Below, in pieces: positions 7,372-15,872 of a DNA stretch of 64,000 nt (within the stretch, counting starts at the first letter, position 1; each line of letters begins with the position of its first letter). This DNA is from Nocardioides marmoribigeumensis (lineage in GTDB: Bacteria; Actinomycetota; Actinomycetes; Propionibacteriales; Nocardioidaceae). The translations under genes and the position numbers were made by a program. The notes under the pieces were generated by a model. That model was not told the DNA's origin and did not search any database. It saw only the letters and a list, made by a program, of their open reading frames with translations. The DNA lies in the NCBI RefSeq assembly GCF_031458325.1, contig NZ_JAVDYG010000001.1, forward strand, positions 1,488,001 through 1,552,000, given 5' to 3'.

Positions 7372-8896
7372 GGTAGGCGTCGAGGAGCTTGCGCTTGACC
7401 AGCTTGCCGGTCGCCGAGCGCGGCAGCGAGTCCACGAAGTCGACCGACCGGGGGGCCTTGTAGTGCGCGATCCTCGAGCGCACGTGGGCGATCAGCTCCT
7501 CGGCCAGCTGGGGGGACGGCGTCACGCCGTCACGCACCTGCACGACGGCCTTGACCTGCTCGCCCATCTCTGGGTCGCGGACGCCGATCACCGCGACGTC
7601 GAACACGGCCGGGTGCAGGGTCAGCGCGGACTCGATCTCGGCAGGATAGATGTTGACCCCGCCGCTGATGATCATGAACGACTTGCGGTCGGTGAGGAAC
7701 AGGAAGCCGTCCTCGTCGACATAGCCCATGTCGCCGAAGAACGTCCAGAACTCGTGGTCGGGATGCGTCGCCGCCGCGGTCTTCTCCGGGTCCTTGTGGT
7801 AGGTGAAGACCTGCTTGTCGCGCTCGAAGTAGATCAGCCCGACCTCGCCCGGCGGCAGCTCGCGGCCGTCGTCGTCGCAGACGTGCACGGGCCCGAGCAT
7901 CGACCGGCCGACGGAGCCGCGCTTCTCCAGCCACTCGGGCGAGGTGATCATCGTCAGGCCGCTGCCCTCGGTGGAGGCGTAGTACTCCACGAGGATCGGC
8001 CCCCACCAGTCGATCATCGCCTGCTTCACGTCCGGTGGGCACGGCGCGGCGGCGTGGATCGCCAGCCGCAGGCTCGAGACGTCGTACGACGACCGCGTGG
8101 CCTCGTCGAGCTGCAGCAGCCGGACGAACATCGTCGGCACCATCTGGGTCACCGTCACCCGGTGCTTCTCGATCATCGCCAGCGAGGTCTCGGCGTCGAA
8201 GCGCTCGAGCATCACGACCGTGCCGCCGTAGACGTGCACCACGCCGCACCACCGCAGCGGCGCCGCGTGGTAGATCGGGGCCGGCGAGAGGTAGACGACG
8301 GTGTCGTCGAACCCGAACGCCGCACCGGCGAGGCCGGCGAGCGGCTCCCCGGGCTCGTCCACCTGGATGCCGAGCATCGGCCCCTTGACCCCCTTGGGCC
8401 GCCCCGTCGTGCCGGAGGAGTAGAGCATGTCGCCGCCGCGCGGCTGGTCCTCGAGCCGGCGGTCGCCCGCCGACGCGAGCAGCTCGTCGTACGACGAGAA
8501 GCCGGGCACCTGCCCGCCGAACGCGTAGGCGTGCTCGACCGACGGGGTGGCCGCCAGGACCTCGGCGGCCAGCGAGGACAGGGATGCGGAGGCGATGAGG
8601 ACGGTCGCGTCGCAGTCCCCGGCGATGTAGGCGGCCTCGTCGGCGGTGAGGTGGTGGTTGATCGCGGTGAGGTAGAGCCCGGACCGCAGCGCCGCCCAGT
8701 AGATGACCAGGCAGTCGGCCTGGTTGTCGCTGAGCATCGCGACCACGTCGCCCTGCCGGAGGCCCAGGTCGTGCAGGGCGACCGCGAGCTGTCGCGAGGA
8801 GTCGTCGAGCTCGCGGTAGGTGATCGTGCGGCCGCTGCCGGCCATCACGACAGCGGCCTTGTCGGGCGTGGTCTGGGCGTAGGTGCCGGGGTACAT
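7367..8896 (-). CDS. AMP-forming acyl-CoA synthetase (FadD-type)
   Basis: A 509-residue member of the ANL superfamily, which activates a carboxylic acid as acyl-AMP and then as the CoA thioester. The P-loop-like motif YSSGTTGRPKG is near residue 160, YASTEGSG near 295, and the hinge/adenylate motif DRKSFMIISGGVNIYPAEIE near 405. The catalytic lysine region SATGKLVKRKLL is at the C-terminus. Full length for the family. It is the last gene of the P450 operon. TAGGGT (8903-8908, overlapping the TetR stop codon) lies six bases before its ATG, so it may also have its own leaderless promoter. The substrate is probably a product of the upstream oxidations. Confidence 0.9.
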   Translation of the reverse strand: MYPGTYAQTTPDKAAVVMAGSGRTITYRELDDSSRQLAVALHDLGLRQGDVVAMLSDNQADCLVIYWAALRSGLYLTAINHHLTADEAAYIAGDCDATVLIASASLSSLAAEVLAATPSVEHAYAFGGQVPGFSSYDELLASAGDRRLEDQPRGGDMLYSSGTTGRPKGVKGPMLGIQVDEPGEPLAGLAGAAFGFDDTVVYLSPAPIYHAAPLRWCGVVHVYGGTVVMLERFDAETSLAMIEKHRVTVTQMVPTMFVRLLQLDEATRSSYDVSSLRLAIHAAAPCPPDVKQAMIDWWGPILVEYYASTEGSGLTMITSPEWLEKRGSVGRSMLGPVHVCDDDGRELPPGEVGLIYFERDKQVFTYHKDPEKTAAATHPDHEFWTFFGDMGYVDEDGFLFLTDRKSFMIISGGVNIYPAEIESALTLHPAVFDVAVIGVRDPEMGEQVKAVVQVRDGVTPSPQLAEELIAHVRSRIAHYKAPRSVDFVDSLPRSATGKLVKRKLLDAYR

Positions 8897-8905
8897 GCAC
8901 CGACC

Positions 8906-9505
8906 CTACGACCGTCGGGCGGAGCCCTCCATGATCACGCCGACCGCCGTCACGAGCTGGTCCGCGAGCTGGTCGTGGGGCAGCAGGCCCATGCCGGACT
9001 GCAGGAGCGCGCCGCTGAAGGCGAACGCCAACGTCATCAGGAGGTCGGGTGAGGCGTCCTCCCCGATCGCGACCCGGAACAGCTCGACCCAGTGGGTGCC
9101 GATCTCCACGCGGAGCCGCTCGACCTCGGGGTCGGTGCCGAGGAGGCTGCGGGTGACCGCGGCGGCCAGCGCGGGTGAGCCGGTGATCAGGTCGGCCAGG
9201 TAGGTGGCGGTCTGCTGCATCCGCTTGGTCGGCGACCGGCCGGTCAGCCGGGGCCCGGGGGCGTCGACGAGCATGCGCCAGAACATCTCGGCGTAGAGGT
9301 GGTCCTTGGACGCGACGTAGGTGTACGCCGTCGCCGGCGAGACGCCCGCGTGGGCGGCGACCATGCGGATCGTGAGCTGCTCGTGGCCGACGTCCTCGAG
9401 CACCTCCGCGGCGGCGGCGAGGAGCTTCTCGACGGTCTCCTGCTGCCGGGCGTTGAGGCTCCGGCGCGGGTGGTCTGCCCGGTGGTCGAGCTCAGTCGAG
9501 ACCAT
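8906..9505 (-). CDS. TetR-family transcriptional regulator
   Basis: A 199-residue TetR regulator. The N-terminal helix-turn-helix (EQLTIRMVAAHAGVSPATAYTYVASKDHLYAEMF) spans about residues 40-73, followed by an all-alpha ligand-binding domain. It is embedded near the end of the P450 operon, so it is the likely repressor of that operon, binding the palindrome at 17100-17115. Its first codons overlap the end of the oxidoreductase gene by 14 bases. They are made of a REP-like sequence (GGTCTCGACTGAGCTCGACC), so the true start could be a little downstream. Confidence 0.88.
   Translation of the reverse strand: MVSTELDHRADHPRRSLNARQQETVEKLLAAAAEVLEDVGHEQLTIRMVAAHAGVSPATAYTYVASKDHLYAEMFWRMLVDAPGPRLTGRSPTKRMQQTATYLADLITGSPALAAAVTRSLLGTDPEVERLRVEIGTHWVELFRVAIGEDASPDLLMTLAFAFSGALLQSGMGLLPHDQLADQLVTAVGVIMEGSARRS
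9481..9505. repeat. REP-like palindromic sequence inside a gene overlap
   Basis: GGTGGTCGAGCTCAGTCGAGACC is an interrupted palindrome with GGTC/GACC ends and a GAGCTC centre. It resembles the GGTCTCGA...TCGACC elements scattered between genes in related actinobacteria. Here it supplies the last codons and stop of the oxidoreductase and the first codons of the TetR gene. Confidence 0.45.
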
Positions 9506-10337
9506 CGAGCCGCCCGGCGTAGACGTCCGGCATCCGCGGTCGCACCTGGTCGACGATCGGCAGCGACAGGCCGAGCTCGGCCGCCAGCTCCTGGGCGGCA
9601 GCGAGGTCCTTGTCCGCCAGGCCGGACGCCCACGCCTGCTGCTCCTCGCCGATCGTGTAGTCGACCGCCTTGAGCTGCAGGTGCAGCAGCGGGGCGACGG
9701 TGTCCTCGGCCTGCTCCAGCACGCGCAACAGGGTCGCGGGGCCCACTCCCCCGGCGGCGGCCAGGCTCGTCGCCTCGCGTACGGCGGCCCAGGTCGCGTA
9801 GGTGATCGCGTTGCGGGCCAGCTTGGTCGTCATCCCGGCACCGAGCGGCCCGCAGTGCACGACCGAACGGGAGAACGCCTCGAGCACGGGCACCGCCGCC
9901 GCGACCTCGTCGTCGGGGCCGCCGACCATGGTGACCAGGCCGTTCCTGGCCGCCTCCGGGCCGTTGGTGACCCCGGCGTCGAGCAGCGTGACCCCGCTCC
10001 CCGCGCACAGGTCGGCCAGCTCGCGCACCGCCGCGAGGCCGACCGTCGACAGCAGCACGACGGTGAGTCCCGGTCGCGACCCGGCGAGCACGCCGTCGTC
10101 GCCGGTCAGCACCGCCCGCGCCTGGTCGGCGTCGACGACCGCGACCAGGACGACGTCGCAGGCCTGCGCCACCTCGGCCGGCGAGGCCACGCACGCCGGC
10201 ACTCCCTCGAGACCGTCCGCGGCCTCGGGGCGTACGTCGAACACCGCGGCGGCCGGGTGCCCGCTGCGGGCCAGGCTGACCGCGACCCCGCCGCCGATCA
10301 TGCCGAGGCCGATGACCCCCGCCCGCAGGTCAGCCAT
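9492..10337 (-). CDS. NAD(P)-dependent beta-hydroxyacid dehydrogenase family protein (3-HIBDH-like)
   Basis: A 281-residue two-domain reductase of the 6-phosphogluconate/3-hydroxyisobutyrate dehydrogenase family. The Rossmann fingerprint GVIGLGMIGGGVAVSLARSGHP is at residues 7-28. The substrate-binding motif equivalent DAGVTNGPEAARNG is near 115, and the catalytic lysine region GAGMTTKLARNAI is near 165. Length is typical. It overlaps both neighbours in the operon. The likely role is oxidising or reducing a hydroxyacid formed during catabolism of the operon's substrate. Confidence 0.87.
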   Translation of the reverse strand: MADLRAGVIGLGMIGGGVAVSLARSGHPAAAVFDVRPEAADGLEGVPACVASPAEVAQACDVVLVAVVDADQARAVLTGDDGVLAGSRPGLTVVLLSTVGLAAVRELADLCAGSGVTLLDAGVTNGPEAARNGLVTMVGGPDDEVAAAVPVLEAFSRSVVHCGPLGAGMTTKLARNAITYATWAAVREATSLAAAGGVGPATLLRVLEQAEDTVAPLLHLQLKAVDYTIGEEQQAWASGLADKDLAAAQELAAELGLSLPIVDQVRPRMPDVYAGRLDGLD

Positions 10338-10710
10338 CGCGGGAGCCCTTGCCTGCCTTGGCGATCTCGGTCTCGACGATCGAGTTGAGTCGCGCAGCCG
10401 CGGGCCAGCCGGCGTAGTGGGCGAGGAAGACCACCATCTCGCGCAGGGTCTCGGCGTCGAGGTCGCCGGAGGCGAGAGCCGCCGGGACCTGGATGGTGAG
10501 CACGTCGTGGCCGGCAGTCGCGGTGAGCAGGCCGATCAGCATCAGCCGCCGGTCGCGATCGCTGAGCCCCGGCCGCGACCAGACGTCGGCGAAGAGGTGG
10601 TCGGCGGTGTAGCGCCAGAACTCGCCCTCCCCGTCGCCGAACGGCATGGAGTAGACCTCCTCCATCCGCGCGAGCGCGCGCTGCCGCTTCTCCTGCGGTG
10701 ACTCGTTCAC
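10330..10710 (-). CDS. Carboxymuconolactone decarboxylase family protein
   Basis: A 126-residue all-alpha protein of the CMD/AhpD superfamily: KRQRALARMEEVY at the start, LSDRDRRLMLIGLLTATAGHDVL in the middle, and LREMVVFLAHYAGWPAAARL near the end. The AhpD-type CxxC pair is absent, so it is closer to the decarboxylase branch than to the peroxidase branch. GTG 10710 is chosen because it forms a GTGA overlap with the preceding SDR stop, and similarity starts there. It probably acts on a lactone or beta-keto acid of the pathway. Confidence 0.8.
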   Translation of the reverse strand: MNESPQEKRQRALARMEEVYSMPFGDGEGEFWRYTADHLFADVWSRPGLSDRDRRLMLIGLLTATAGHDVLTIQVPAALASGDLDAETLREMVVFLAHYAGWPAAARLNSIVETEIAKAGKGSRDG

Positions 10711-11456
10711 CGGAAGACCTGCCCGCCGTCGACGTTGACGACCTGCCCGGTCACCCACGACGCTTCGTCGGACAGCAGGAACAAGCAGGCGCCGACGAGG
10801 TCGTCGGGCCGGCCCATCCGCTTGATCGCCAGCTGCCGCTTGACGATGTCGTGCGCCGCGTCGCCCGCCTGCTTGCGGGTCGCTGCCGTGTCGACCGGTC
10901 CGGGCGCGATCGCGTTGACCCGGATGCCCATGCCGCCGAGCTCGTGTGCGAGCTGCTGGGTGAGGCTGTTGATCCCCGCTTTGGCGAGGCCGTAGAACCC
11001 GGAGTAGAGCCAGGCCGCCGTCGAGCTCTGGTTGACGATCGCGCCGCCACCGCGGGCCTGCATCAGCGGGTGGACCGCTCGGGTGACCACCAGTGCCCCG
11101 TCGAGGTTCACCGCCATGAACCGCTTGTAGTAGTCCCAGTCGACGGTGACCAGCAGGTCGAAGGCCATGTCGCCGTAGATCGCGGCGTTGTTGACCAGCA
11201 GGTCGACCCCGCCGAGCTCCTCGACCGCGCGGTCGGCCATCGCCTGCGCGGACGCCGGGTCCGAGACGTCGACGCGGACGAAGACCGCGCGACCGCCGTC
11301 GGCCTCGATCTGCTCGGCCACCTGCTCGCCGAGCTCCTCGTCGAGGTCGGCGACGACGACCGCGGCCCCCTCCGCCGCGAGGGCGCGGGCATAGGCCTCG
11401 CCGATGCCCTGCGCCGCGCCGGTGACGACCGCGACCTTGTCCTGGAAGCGCCCCAT
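10707..11456 (-). CDS. SDR family oxidoreductase
   Basis: A 249-residue classical short-chain dehydrogenase. The cofactor motif TGAAQGIG is at residues 12-19, NNAA near 89, the catalytic Ser in NQSSTAAW near 141, and YGLAK (Tyr-x-x-x-Lys) near 155. It ends with the typical VNVDGG segment. Asp in VVADLD after strand 2 suggests NAD(H) preference. It lies two bases from the aldehyde dehydrogenase gene and overlaps the CMD gene by four, so the three are translationally coupled. Confidence 0.92.
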   Translation of the reverse strand: MGRFQDKVAVVTGAAQGIGEAYARALAAEGAAVVVADLDEELGEQVAEQIEADGGRAVFVRVDVSDPASAQAMADRAVEELGGVDLLVNNAAIYGDMAFDLLVTVDWDYYKRFMAVNLDGALVVTRAVHPLMQARGGGAIVNQSSTAAWLYSGFYGLAKAGINSLTQQLAHELGGMGIRVNAIAPGPVDTAATRKQAGDAAHDIVKRQLAIKRMGRPDDLVGACLFLLSDEASWVTGQVVNVDGGQVFR

Positions 11457-11458
11457 GG

Positions 11459-12922
11459 TCAGGCCCCTTCCGCGACGAGCTTGGTCTCGAGGTACTCCTC
11501 GAAGCCGAGCACGCCCATCTCCCGGCCGACGCCGGACTGCTTGTAGCCGCCGAACGGCGCGTCGGCGGCGAACCACACGCCCCCGTTGACCGCGATCGTG
11601 CCGGTGCGGATCCGGGCCGCGACGGCCCGGGCGCGCTCGCGGTCGCCCGAGTCGACCGAGCCGGAGAGCCCGAAGTCGGAGTCGTTGGCGATCCGCACCG
11701 CGTCGTCGTCGCCGTCGTGCGGGAGCACGACGAGCACGGGCCCGAAGATCTCCTCGCGCGCGACCCTGGACTCGTTCGTCAGGCCCGTCACGACGGTCGG
11801 GCGGATCCACCAGCCGCCCTCGCGGTCGGTGTCGATGCCGCCGCCGGTGGCGAACGTGCCACCCTCCTGCCGCGCGAGGTCGAGGTACGCCGAGATCCGG
11901 TCGCGCTGGGCCTCGCTGATCACCGGCCCGCAGACCGTGCCGGGGTCGGTGGGGTCCCCGGTGCCGATCGACTCCATGGTCGCGGCCGCGACCTGCACGG
12001 CCTCGTCGTACCTCTCGCGCGGGACGAGCAGGCGGGTGGTCAGCGCACAGCCCTGACCAGCATGGACGCAGACCGAGAAGGCCGCCGTGCCGACCGCGGC
12101 CGCGAGGTCGGCGTCGTCGAGCACGATCGCCGCGGACTTGCCGCCGAGCTCGAGGAACACCTTCTTCAGCGTCGGTGCGGCTGCTGCCATGACCGACCGA
12201 CCGGTGCCCGTCGAGCCGGTGAACGACACCAGGTCGACGCGCGGGTCGGTGGCCAGGACCGAGGCGACCTGGTTGGAGCGTGGGGAGACCACGTTGAGCA
12301 CGCCGGGCGGCAGGTCCGTGTGCTCGGCGGCGATCCGGCCGAGCTCGCACGCCACCCACGGGGTGTCCGGCGCCGGCTTGAGCACGACGGTGTTGCCCGC
12401 CGCGAGCGCAGGCCCCACCTTGGCGAGGTTGATCTGGTTGGGGAAGTTCCACGGCGTGATCGCGGCGACCACCCCGACCGCCTCGCGCCGGATCGTCCGC
12501 CGCGTCGGGATCCCCATCGGGCTGGCGATGCCGAGGTCGGTCTCCCAGGCGTAGGACTCGGCCAGGTCGGCGAACCAGCGCAGGGACTCCACCGGGACGT
12601 CGTACTGCGGGCCGGCGGTCAGGAACGCCGGCGCCCCCGCCTCCGCGGTCGTCAGCGCCCGCATCGACTCGCCGTGGTCGACCAGCGCCTCGTGCAGCTG
12701 CCGCAGGCAGTGCACGCGGAAGGCGAGGTCGGTCGACCAGCTGCTCTCGTCGAAGGTCCGCCGCGCGGCCGCGATCGCCGCGTCCACGTCCTCTGCGGTC
12801 GCGTCCGGCGCGTGTCCGATCTCCAGACCCGTTGCAGGGTTGAGGATCGGGTACGTCGACCCGTCGCTCGCCGCGACCAGCTTGCCGTCGACCAGCAGCT
12901 GCGGAGCGGCCCAGTCGGTCAT
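11459..12922 (-). CDS. Aldehyde dehydrogenase
   Basis: A 487-residue NAD(P)-dependent aldehyde dehydrogenase. TPWNFPNQINLAKVGPALAAGN is the cofactor entry motif near residue 147. The general base Glu is in FLELGGKSA near 258 and the nucleophile Cys in HAGQGCALTTR near 292. EEIFGPVL and the C-terminal PFGGYKQSGVGREMG are also present. All catalytic residues are intact. It oxidises an aldehyde, presumably one produced by the P450 or SDR steps of this operon, to an acid that the acyl-CoA ligase could activate. It overlaps the upstream NTF2-like gene by four bases. Confidence 0.93.
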   Translation of the reverse strand: MTDWAAPQLLVDGKLVAASDGSTYPILNPATGLEIGHAPDATAEDVDAAIAAARRTFDESSWSTDLAFRVHCLRQLHEALVDHGESMRALTTAEAGAPAFLTAGPQYDVPVESLRWFADLAESYAWETDLGIASPMGIPTRRTIRREAVGVVAAITPWNFPNQINLAKVGPALAAGNTVVLKPAPDTPWVACELGRIAAEHTDLPPGVLNVVSPRSNQVASVLATDPRVDLVSFTGSTGTGRSVMAAAAPTLKKVFLELGGKSAAIVLDDADLAAAVGTAAFSVCVHAGQGCALTTRLLVPRERYDEAVQVAAATMESIGTGDPTDPGTVCGPVISEAQRDRISAYLDLARQEGGTFATGGGIDTDREGGWWIRPTVVTGLTNESRVAREEIFGPVLVVLPHDGDDDAVRIANDSDFGLSGSVDSGDRERARAVAARIRTGTIAVNGGVWFAADAPFGGYKQSGVGREMGVLGFEEYLETKLVAEGA

Positions 12923-13536
12923 CGGACCTCCCTCACGTGCTTCCCGGCCTCGACCGGCGGCGGCCAGACCGGCGACGGCAGGTCGTCGTGCCGGTAGTGC
13001 CCGGGGACGCCGAGCCCGGTCCCGGAGATCCGCTTCAGCAGCGTCTCGGGCGCCTTGCCGGACTCGATGATCTGCAGGAACGTGTGCGCGGTCGACGGCA
13101 GGTCGAACCAGTCGCGCTGCCACGCGAACTTGAGGAGCCCCTCGTCCGGGCCGGACCTCTGGCGCTCGACCCCCATCCACGAGCCGCCGATGCCGAGGAT
13201 CTCGAACTCCTTGCCGGCGTCGTCGAGGATGCCGGAGCGCTGTTTCCAGAAACCGACGACCATCGCGTTGCGCTCGTCGATCACGGTGGCCTGGTAGTCG
13301 TAGTGCCACCCCTCGAGGCCGTCCATCTCGATGCCGATCGCCCAGTCGCGGATCTGGTCGCGGCCGACGGCCATGAAGTGCTCGTCGGGCGAGTACATCC
13401 AGCCGTACGTCGCGTCCTCGGCGTACCACTCGGCCAGGACGCGCCAGTCGCCCCGCGACTCCCCCTCCCGGTTGGCGCGCAGCCAGGAGTCCCAGAACTC
13501 CTCGAGCTCGTCACGGGTCACGCCTGCGTCGGTCAT
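12919..13536 (-). CDS. NTF2-fold (SnoaL-like) protein
   Basis: A 205-residue protein with an NTF2-like core (WDSWLRANREGESRGDWRVLAEWYAEDATYGW...MDGLEGWHYDYQATVIDERNAMVVGFWKQR) and a longer C-terminus than usual. In the mycobacterial cyp51 locus a small NTF2-fold steroid-binding protein lies close by, so this may be its counterpart. It could be a steroid- or terpenoid-binding protein or an isomerase. It sits one base from the ferredoxin gene and overlaps the ALDH gene (ATGA). The catalytic role is uncertain. Confidence 0.75.
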   Translation of the reverse strand: MTDAGVTRDELEEFWDSWLRANREGESRGDWRVLAEWYAEDATYGWMYSPDEHFMAVGRDQIRDWAIGIEMDGLEGWHYDYQATVIDERNAMVVGFWKQRSGILDDAGKEFEILGIGGSWMGVERQRSGPDEGLLKFAWQRDWFDLPSTAHTFLQIIESGKAPETLLKRISGTGLGVPGHYRHDDLPSPVWPPPVEAGKHVREVR

Positions 13537-13537
13537 G

Positions 13538-13744
13538 TCAGGAGTCCTCCTCGATGCTCAGCGCCATGGCGGGGCAGTAGACGACGGCGTCCTGCACGGC
13601 CCGTCGGTGCACGTCGGCGGGACGCTCCTCGAGCAGCACGACCCGGTCGGCGTCCGCGTCGAAGCCGAAGACGTCGGGCGCCTCGCCCTGGCACATCTGG
13701 TGGCCCTGGCACAGCTCGGTGTCCGCGACCACTCGCCAGCTCAT
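13538..13744 (-). CDS. 3Fe-4S-type ferredoxin, P450 partner
   Basis: A 68-residue ferredoxin that delivers electrons to cytochromes P450. The cluster motif reads CQGHQMC, where the usual second cysteine is histidine (C-x2-H-x2-C), and the last ligand is in VYCPAMAL. This Cys-to-His variant is known among actinobacterial 3Fe-4S ferredoxins encoded beside P450 genes. Its ATG overlaps the CYP51 stop, the same gene order as the mycobacterial cyp51-ferredoxin pair. Confidence 0.92.
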   Translation of the reverse strand: MSWRVVADTELCQGHQMCQGEAPDVFGFDADADRVVLLEERPADVHRRAVQDAVVYCPAMALSIEEDS

Positions 13745-15087
13745 CGGACCCTCCGGCGGTAGCGCACGCGGCACGGCTGGGCCAGCTGGATGACCATCTT
13801 GGAGGTGTCGTCGCGATAGGAGTCCACGGGCTGCGCCGGCTCGAACTCGTAGTCGCGCAGGATCACCGAGAAGATCGCCTTGAGCTGCATCATCGCGAAG
13901 GCGTTGCCCACGCAGCGGTGACGGCCGGCGCCGAACGGGATCCAGGTCCACCGGTTGGCCAGGTCCTCCTGGCGGGGGTCGAGGTAGCGACTGGGGTCGA
14001 AGGACTCGGGCGACGGGAAGTCCTCGGCGATGCGGTTGGAGACCCGCGGGCTGGCCGCGACCATCGCCCCCGCCGGGACCTCGTGGGCACCGAACCGCAC
14101 CGGTCCCTTCGCCACGCGCAGCAGGATCACCAGCGGCGGGTGCAGCCGAAGGGTCTCCTTGAGCGACGCCTCGAGCCGCGGGATGGACCGCAGGGCCTGG
14201 AAGGAGACCTCCGACCCGTGGGCGTAGAGGTCGTCGAGCTCGGCCACGACGTCCTTCATCACCTCGGGGTGGCGCATCAGCTCGATCAGCTGCCAGGCCG
14301 CGGTGCCGGAGCTCGTGTGGTGCCCGGCGAACATCATCGAGATGAACATCCCGGTGACCTCGTCGGGCGAGAAGTGCGGGGTGCCGCCGTCGTCCTTCAG
14401 CGACATCAGGACGTCGAGCAGGTCGCGGTCATCACGCGCGACCGGGCCGGCCTCCTCGCGGCGGCGCATGATCCCCTGCACCAGCTCGACCAGCTCCTCG
14501 CGCGCGCGGTCGCGGCGGCGGAACGACTCGATGTCCTTGTAGGGGTCGACGTAGGCCCACGCGTCGGTGCCGCGCTCGAGGTCGTGGTAGAGCCGCGCGA
14601 AGCGCGAGTCGAGCTCCTCGCGGAAGCGGGTGCCGATCAGGCACGACGAGGTGGTGTAGATCGTGAGCTCGGCGAACCAGTCGAGCAGGTCGATCTCGCC
14701 CTCGTCGCCCCAGTCGGCCACCATCCGGTCGATCTCGGCCTCGATCGTCGAGGCGTGCCCGCGCATCATGTCGCCGCGCAGCGCTTGGTTCTTCAGCGCC
14801 TCGCGCCGCTTCTCCGGGGTCGTGTCGAAGACGACGCCCTTGCCGAAGATCGGGGTCATGAACGGGTAGGCCTCGGCCTGGTCGAGCACCTCGTCGGGGG
14901 CGCGGAAGAAGACCTCGTTGGCCTCGGCGCCGCTGACCAGCACGACGTCGCGACCGGCGAGGTGGAAGCGGCCGACGTCGCCGCACTCGGCCCGCAGCCG
15001 CTCGAACAGCCCGATCGGGTCCTCGCGCAGCTCCTGCAGGCAGCCGTGGGGGTCGTCCGGGTAGCGCCGCGACACCTCGGGGATCAT
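13741..15087 (-). CDS. cyp51: Cytochrome P450 CYP51 (sterol 14-alpha-demethylase family)
   Basis: A 448-residue P450 that closely follows the mycobacterial CYP51 sequence from memory: AYPFMTPIFGKGVVFD in the B-C region, MFISMMFAGHHTSSGTA in the I helix, KETLRLHPPL for the ExxR motif, and FGAGRHRCVGNAFA for the heme-cysteine loop. Family members remove the 14-alpha methyl of lanosterol-type sterols. Most actinobacteria lack sterol synthesis, so the physiological substrate may be an imported steroid or terpenoid. It is flanked by ferredoxin, SDR and a second P450, the same order as in Mycobacterium tuberculosis (Rv0763c-Rv0766c). Confidence 0.95.
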   Translation of the reverse strand: MIPEVSRRYPDDPHGCLQELREDPIGLFERLRAECGDVGRFHLAGRDVVLVSGAEANEVFFRAPDEVLDQAEAYPFMTPIFGKGVVFDTTPEKRREALKNQALRGDMMRGHASTIEAEIDRMVADWGDEGEIDLLDWFAELTIYTTSSCLIGTRFREELDSRFARLYHDLERGTDAWAYVDPYKDIESFRRRDRAREELVELVQGIMRRREEAGPVARDDRDLLDVLMSLKDDGGTPHFSPDEVTGMFISMMFAGHHTSSGTAAWQLIELMRHPEVMKDVVAELDDLYAHGSEVSFQALRSIPRLEASLKETLRLHPPLVILLRVAKGPVRFGAHEVPAGAMVAASPRVSNRIAEDFPSPESFDPSRYLDPRQEDLANRWTWIPFGAGRHRCVGNAFAMMQLKAIFSVILRDYEFEPAQPVDSYRDDTSKMVIQLAQPCRVRYRRRVR

Positions 15088-15872
15088 GCTCCCTCCAACG
15101 GCGCCTCAGGCGTCACCTCGACCACGTTGACGTGCACGCCCCGCGGGGCGGTGACGACGGTGGTGATGGCGTCGGCGATCGCCGAGGCACGAAGCAGCAG
15201 GGGGTGCCGTGCCAGGCCGTGCTCGATCCACTTGGTGATCACGGTCTCGGCTGCCGGGCCCTCCCAGTCGCTGCCCATCTCGCTCCTGGTCGGCCCCGGG
15301 CGCACGATCGAGACCCGGACGCCGGTGCCCTCGAGCTCCATCTGCATGGCGTGCGCCATGCCCTCCAGGCCCCACTTCGAGGCGGTGTACGCCGACATCC
15401 AGGGCCGGGCGCGGTTGGCCACGTCGGAGGAGACCACGACCAGGTCGCCGCGCAGCCGCTCCACCATGCCGGGCACGAACGCCCGCACCAGCCGGTGCAC
15501 CCCGACGAGGTTGACGTCGAGCTCGCGCTGGAACGTCTCGGTCTCGACCTGGTCCGTGCGGCCCGGCACGAGGACGGCGGCGTTGCTCACCACGACCTCG
15601 ATGTCGCCGAGCTCGCTGGTCGTGGCCTCGGCGAACTCCTCGACGGAGAGCGGGTCTGCGACGTCGAGCCGGTGCGCGAACGCCTCGCCGCCGGCCTCGC
15701 GGATGCTCGCGACGACCTCCTCGCACCGGTCGGTACGACGGGCACCGAGCGCGACCGGGAACCCGGCAGCGGCCAGGGCCACGGCAGTGGCGGCGCCGAT
15801 CCCGGAGGAGGCGCCCGTGACGACGGCGGGCCGGCGGTCCGGGTGCGGCACCCGGTGGGGAGGCGCGACCAT
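15084..15872 (-). CDS. SDR family oxidoreductase of the cyp51 locus
   Basis: A 262-residue short-chain dehydrogenase. TGASSGIGAATA is the cofactor loop near residue 20, NAAVLV is near 98, Ser is in VVSSDVANRA near 145, and YTASK (Tyr-x-x-x-Lys) near 160. The insert GSDWEGPAAETVITKWIEHGLARHPLLL near 200 sits in the substrate-binding loop. It corresponds by position to the SDR beside mycobacterial cyp51. It overlaps both P450 genes, so it is in the same mRNA. The likely job is oxidation of an alcohol formed by one of the P450s. Confidence 0.92.
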   Translation of the reverse strand: MVAPPHRVPHPDRRPAVVTGASSGIGAATAVALAAAGFPVALGARRTDRCEEVVASIREAGGEAFAHRLDVADPLSVEEFAEATTSELGDIEVVVSNAAVLVPGRTDQVETETFQRELDVNLVGVHRLVRAFVPGMVERLRGDLVVVSSDVANRARPWMSAYTASKWGLEGMAHAMQMELEGTGVRVSIVRPGPTRSEMGSDWEGPAAETVITKWIEHGLARHPLLLRASAIADAITTVVTAPRGVHVNVVEVTPEAPLEGA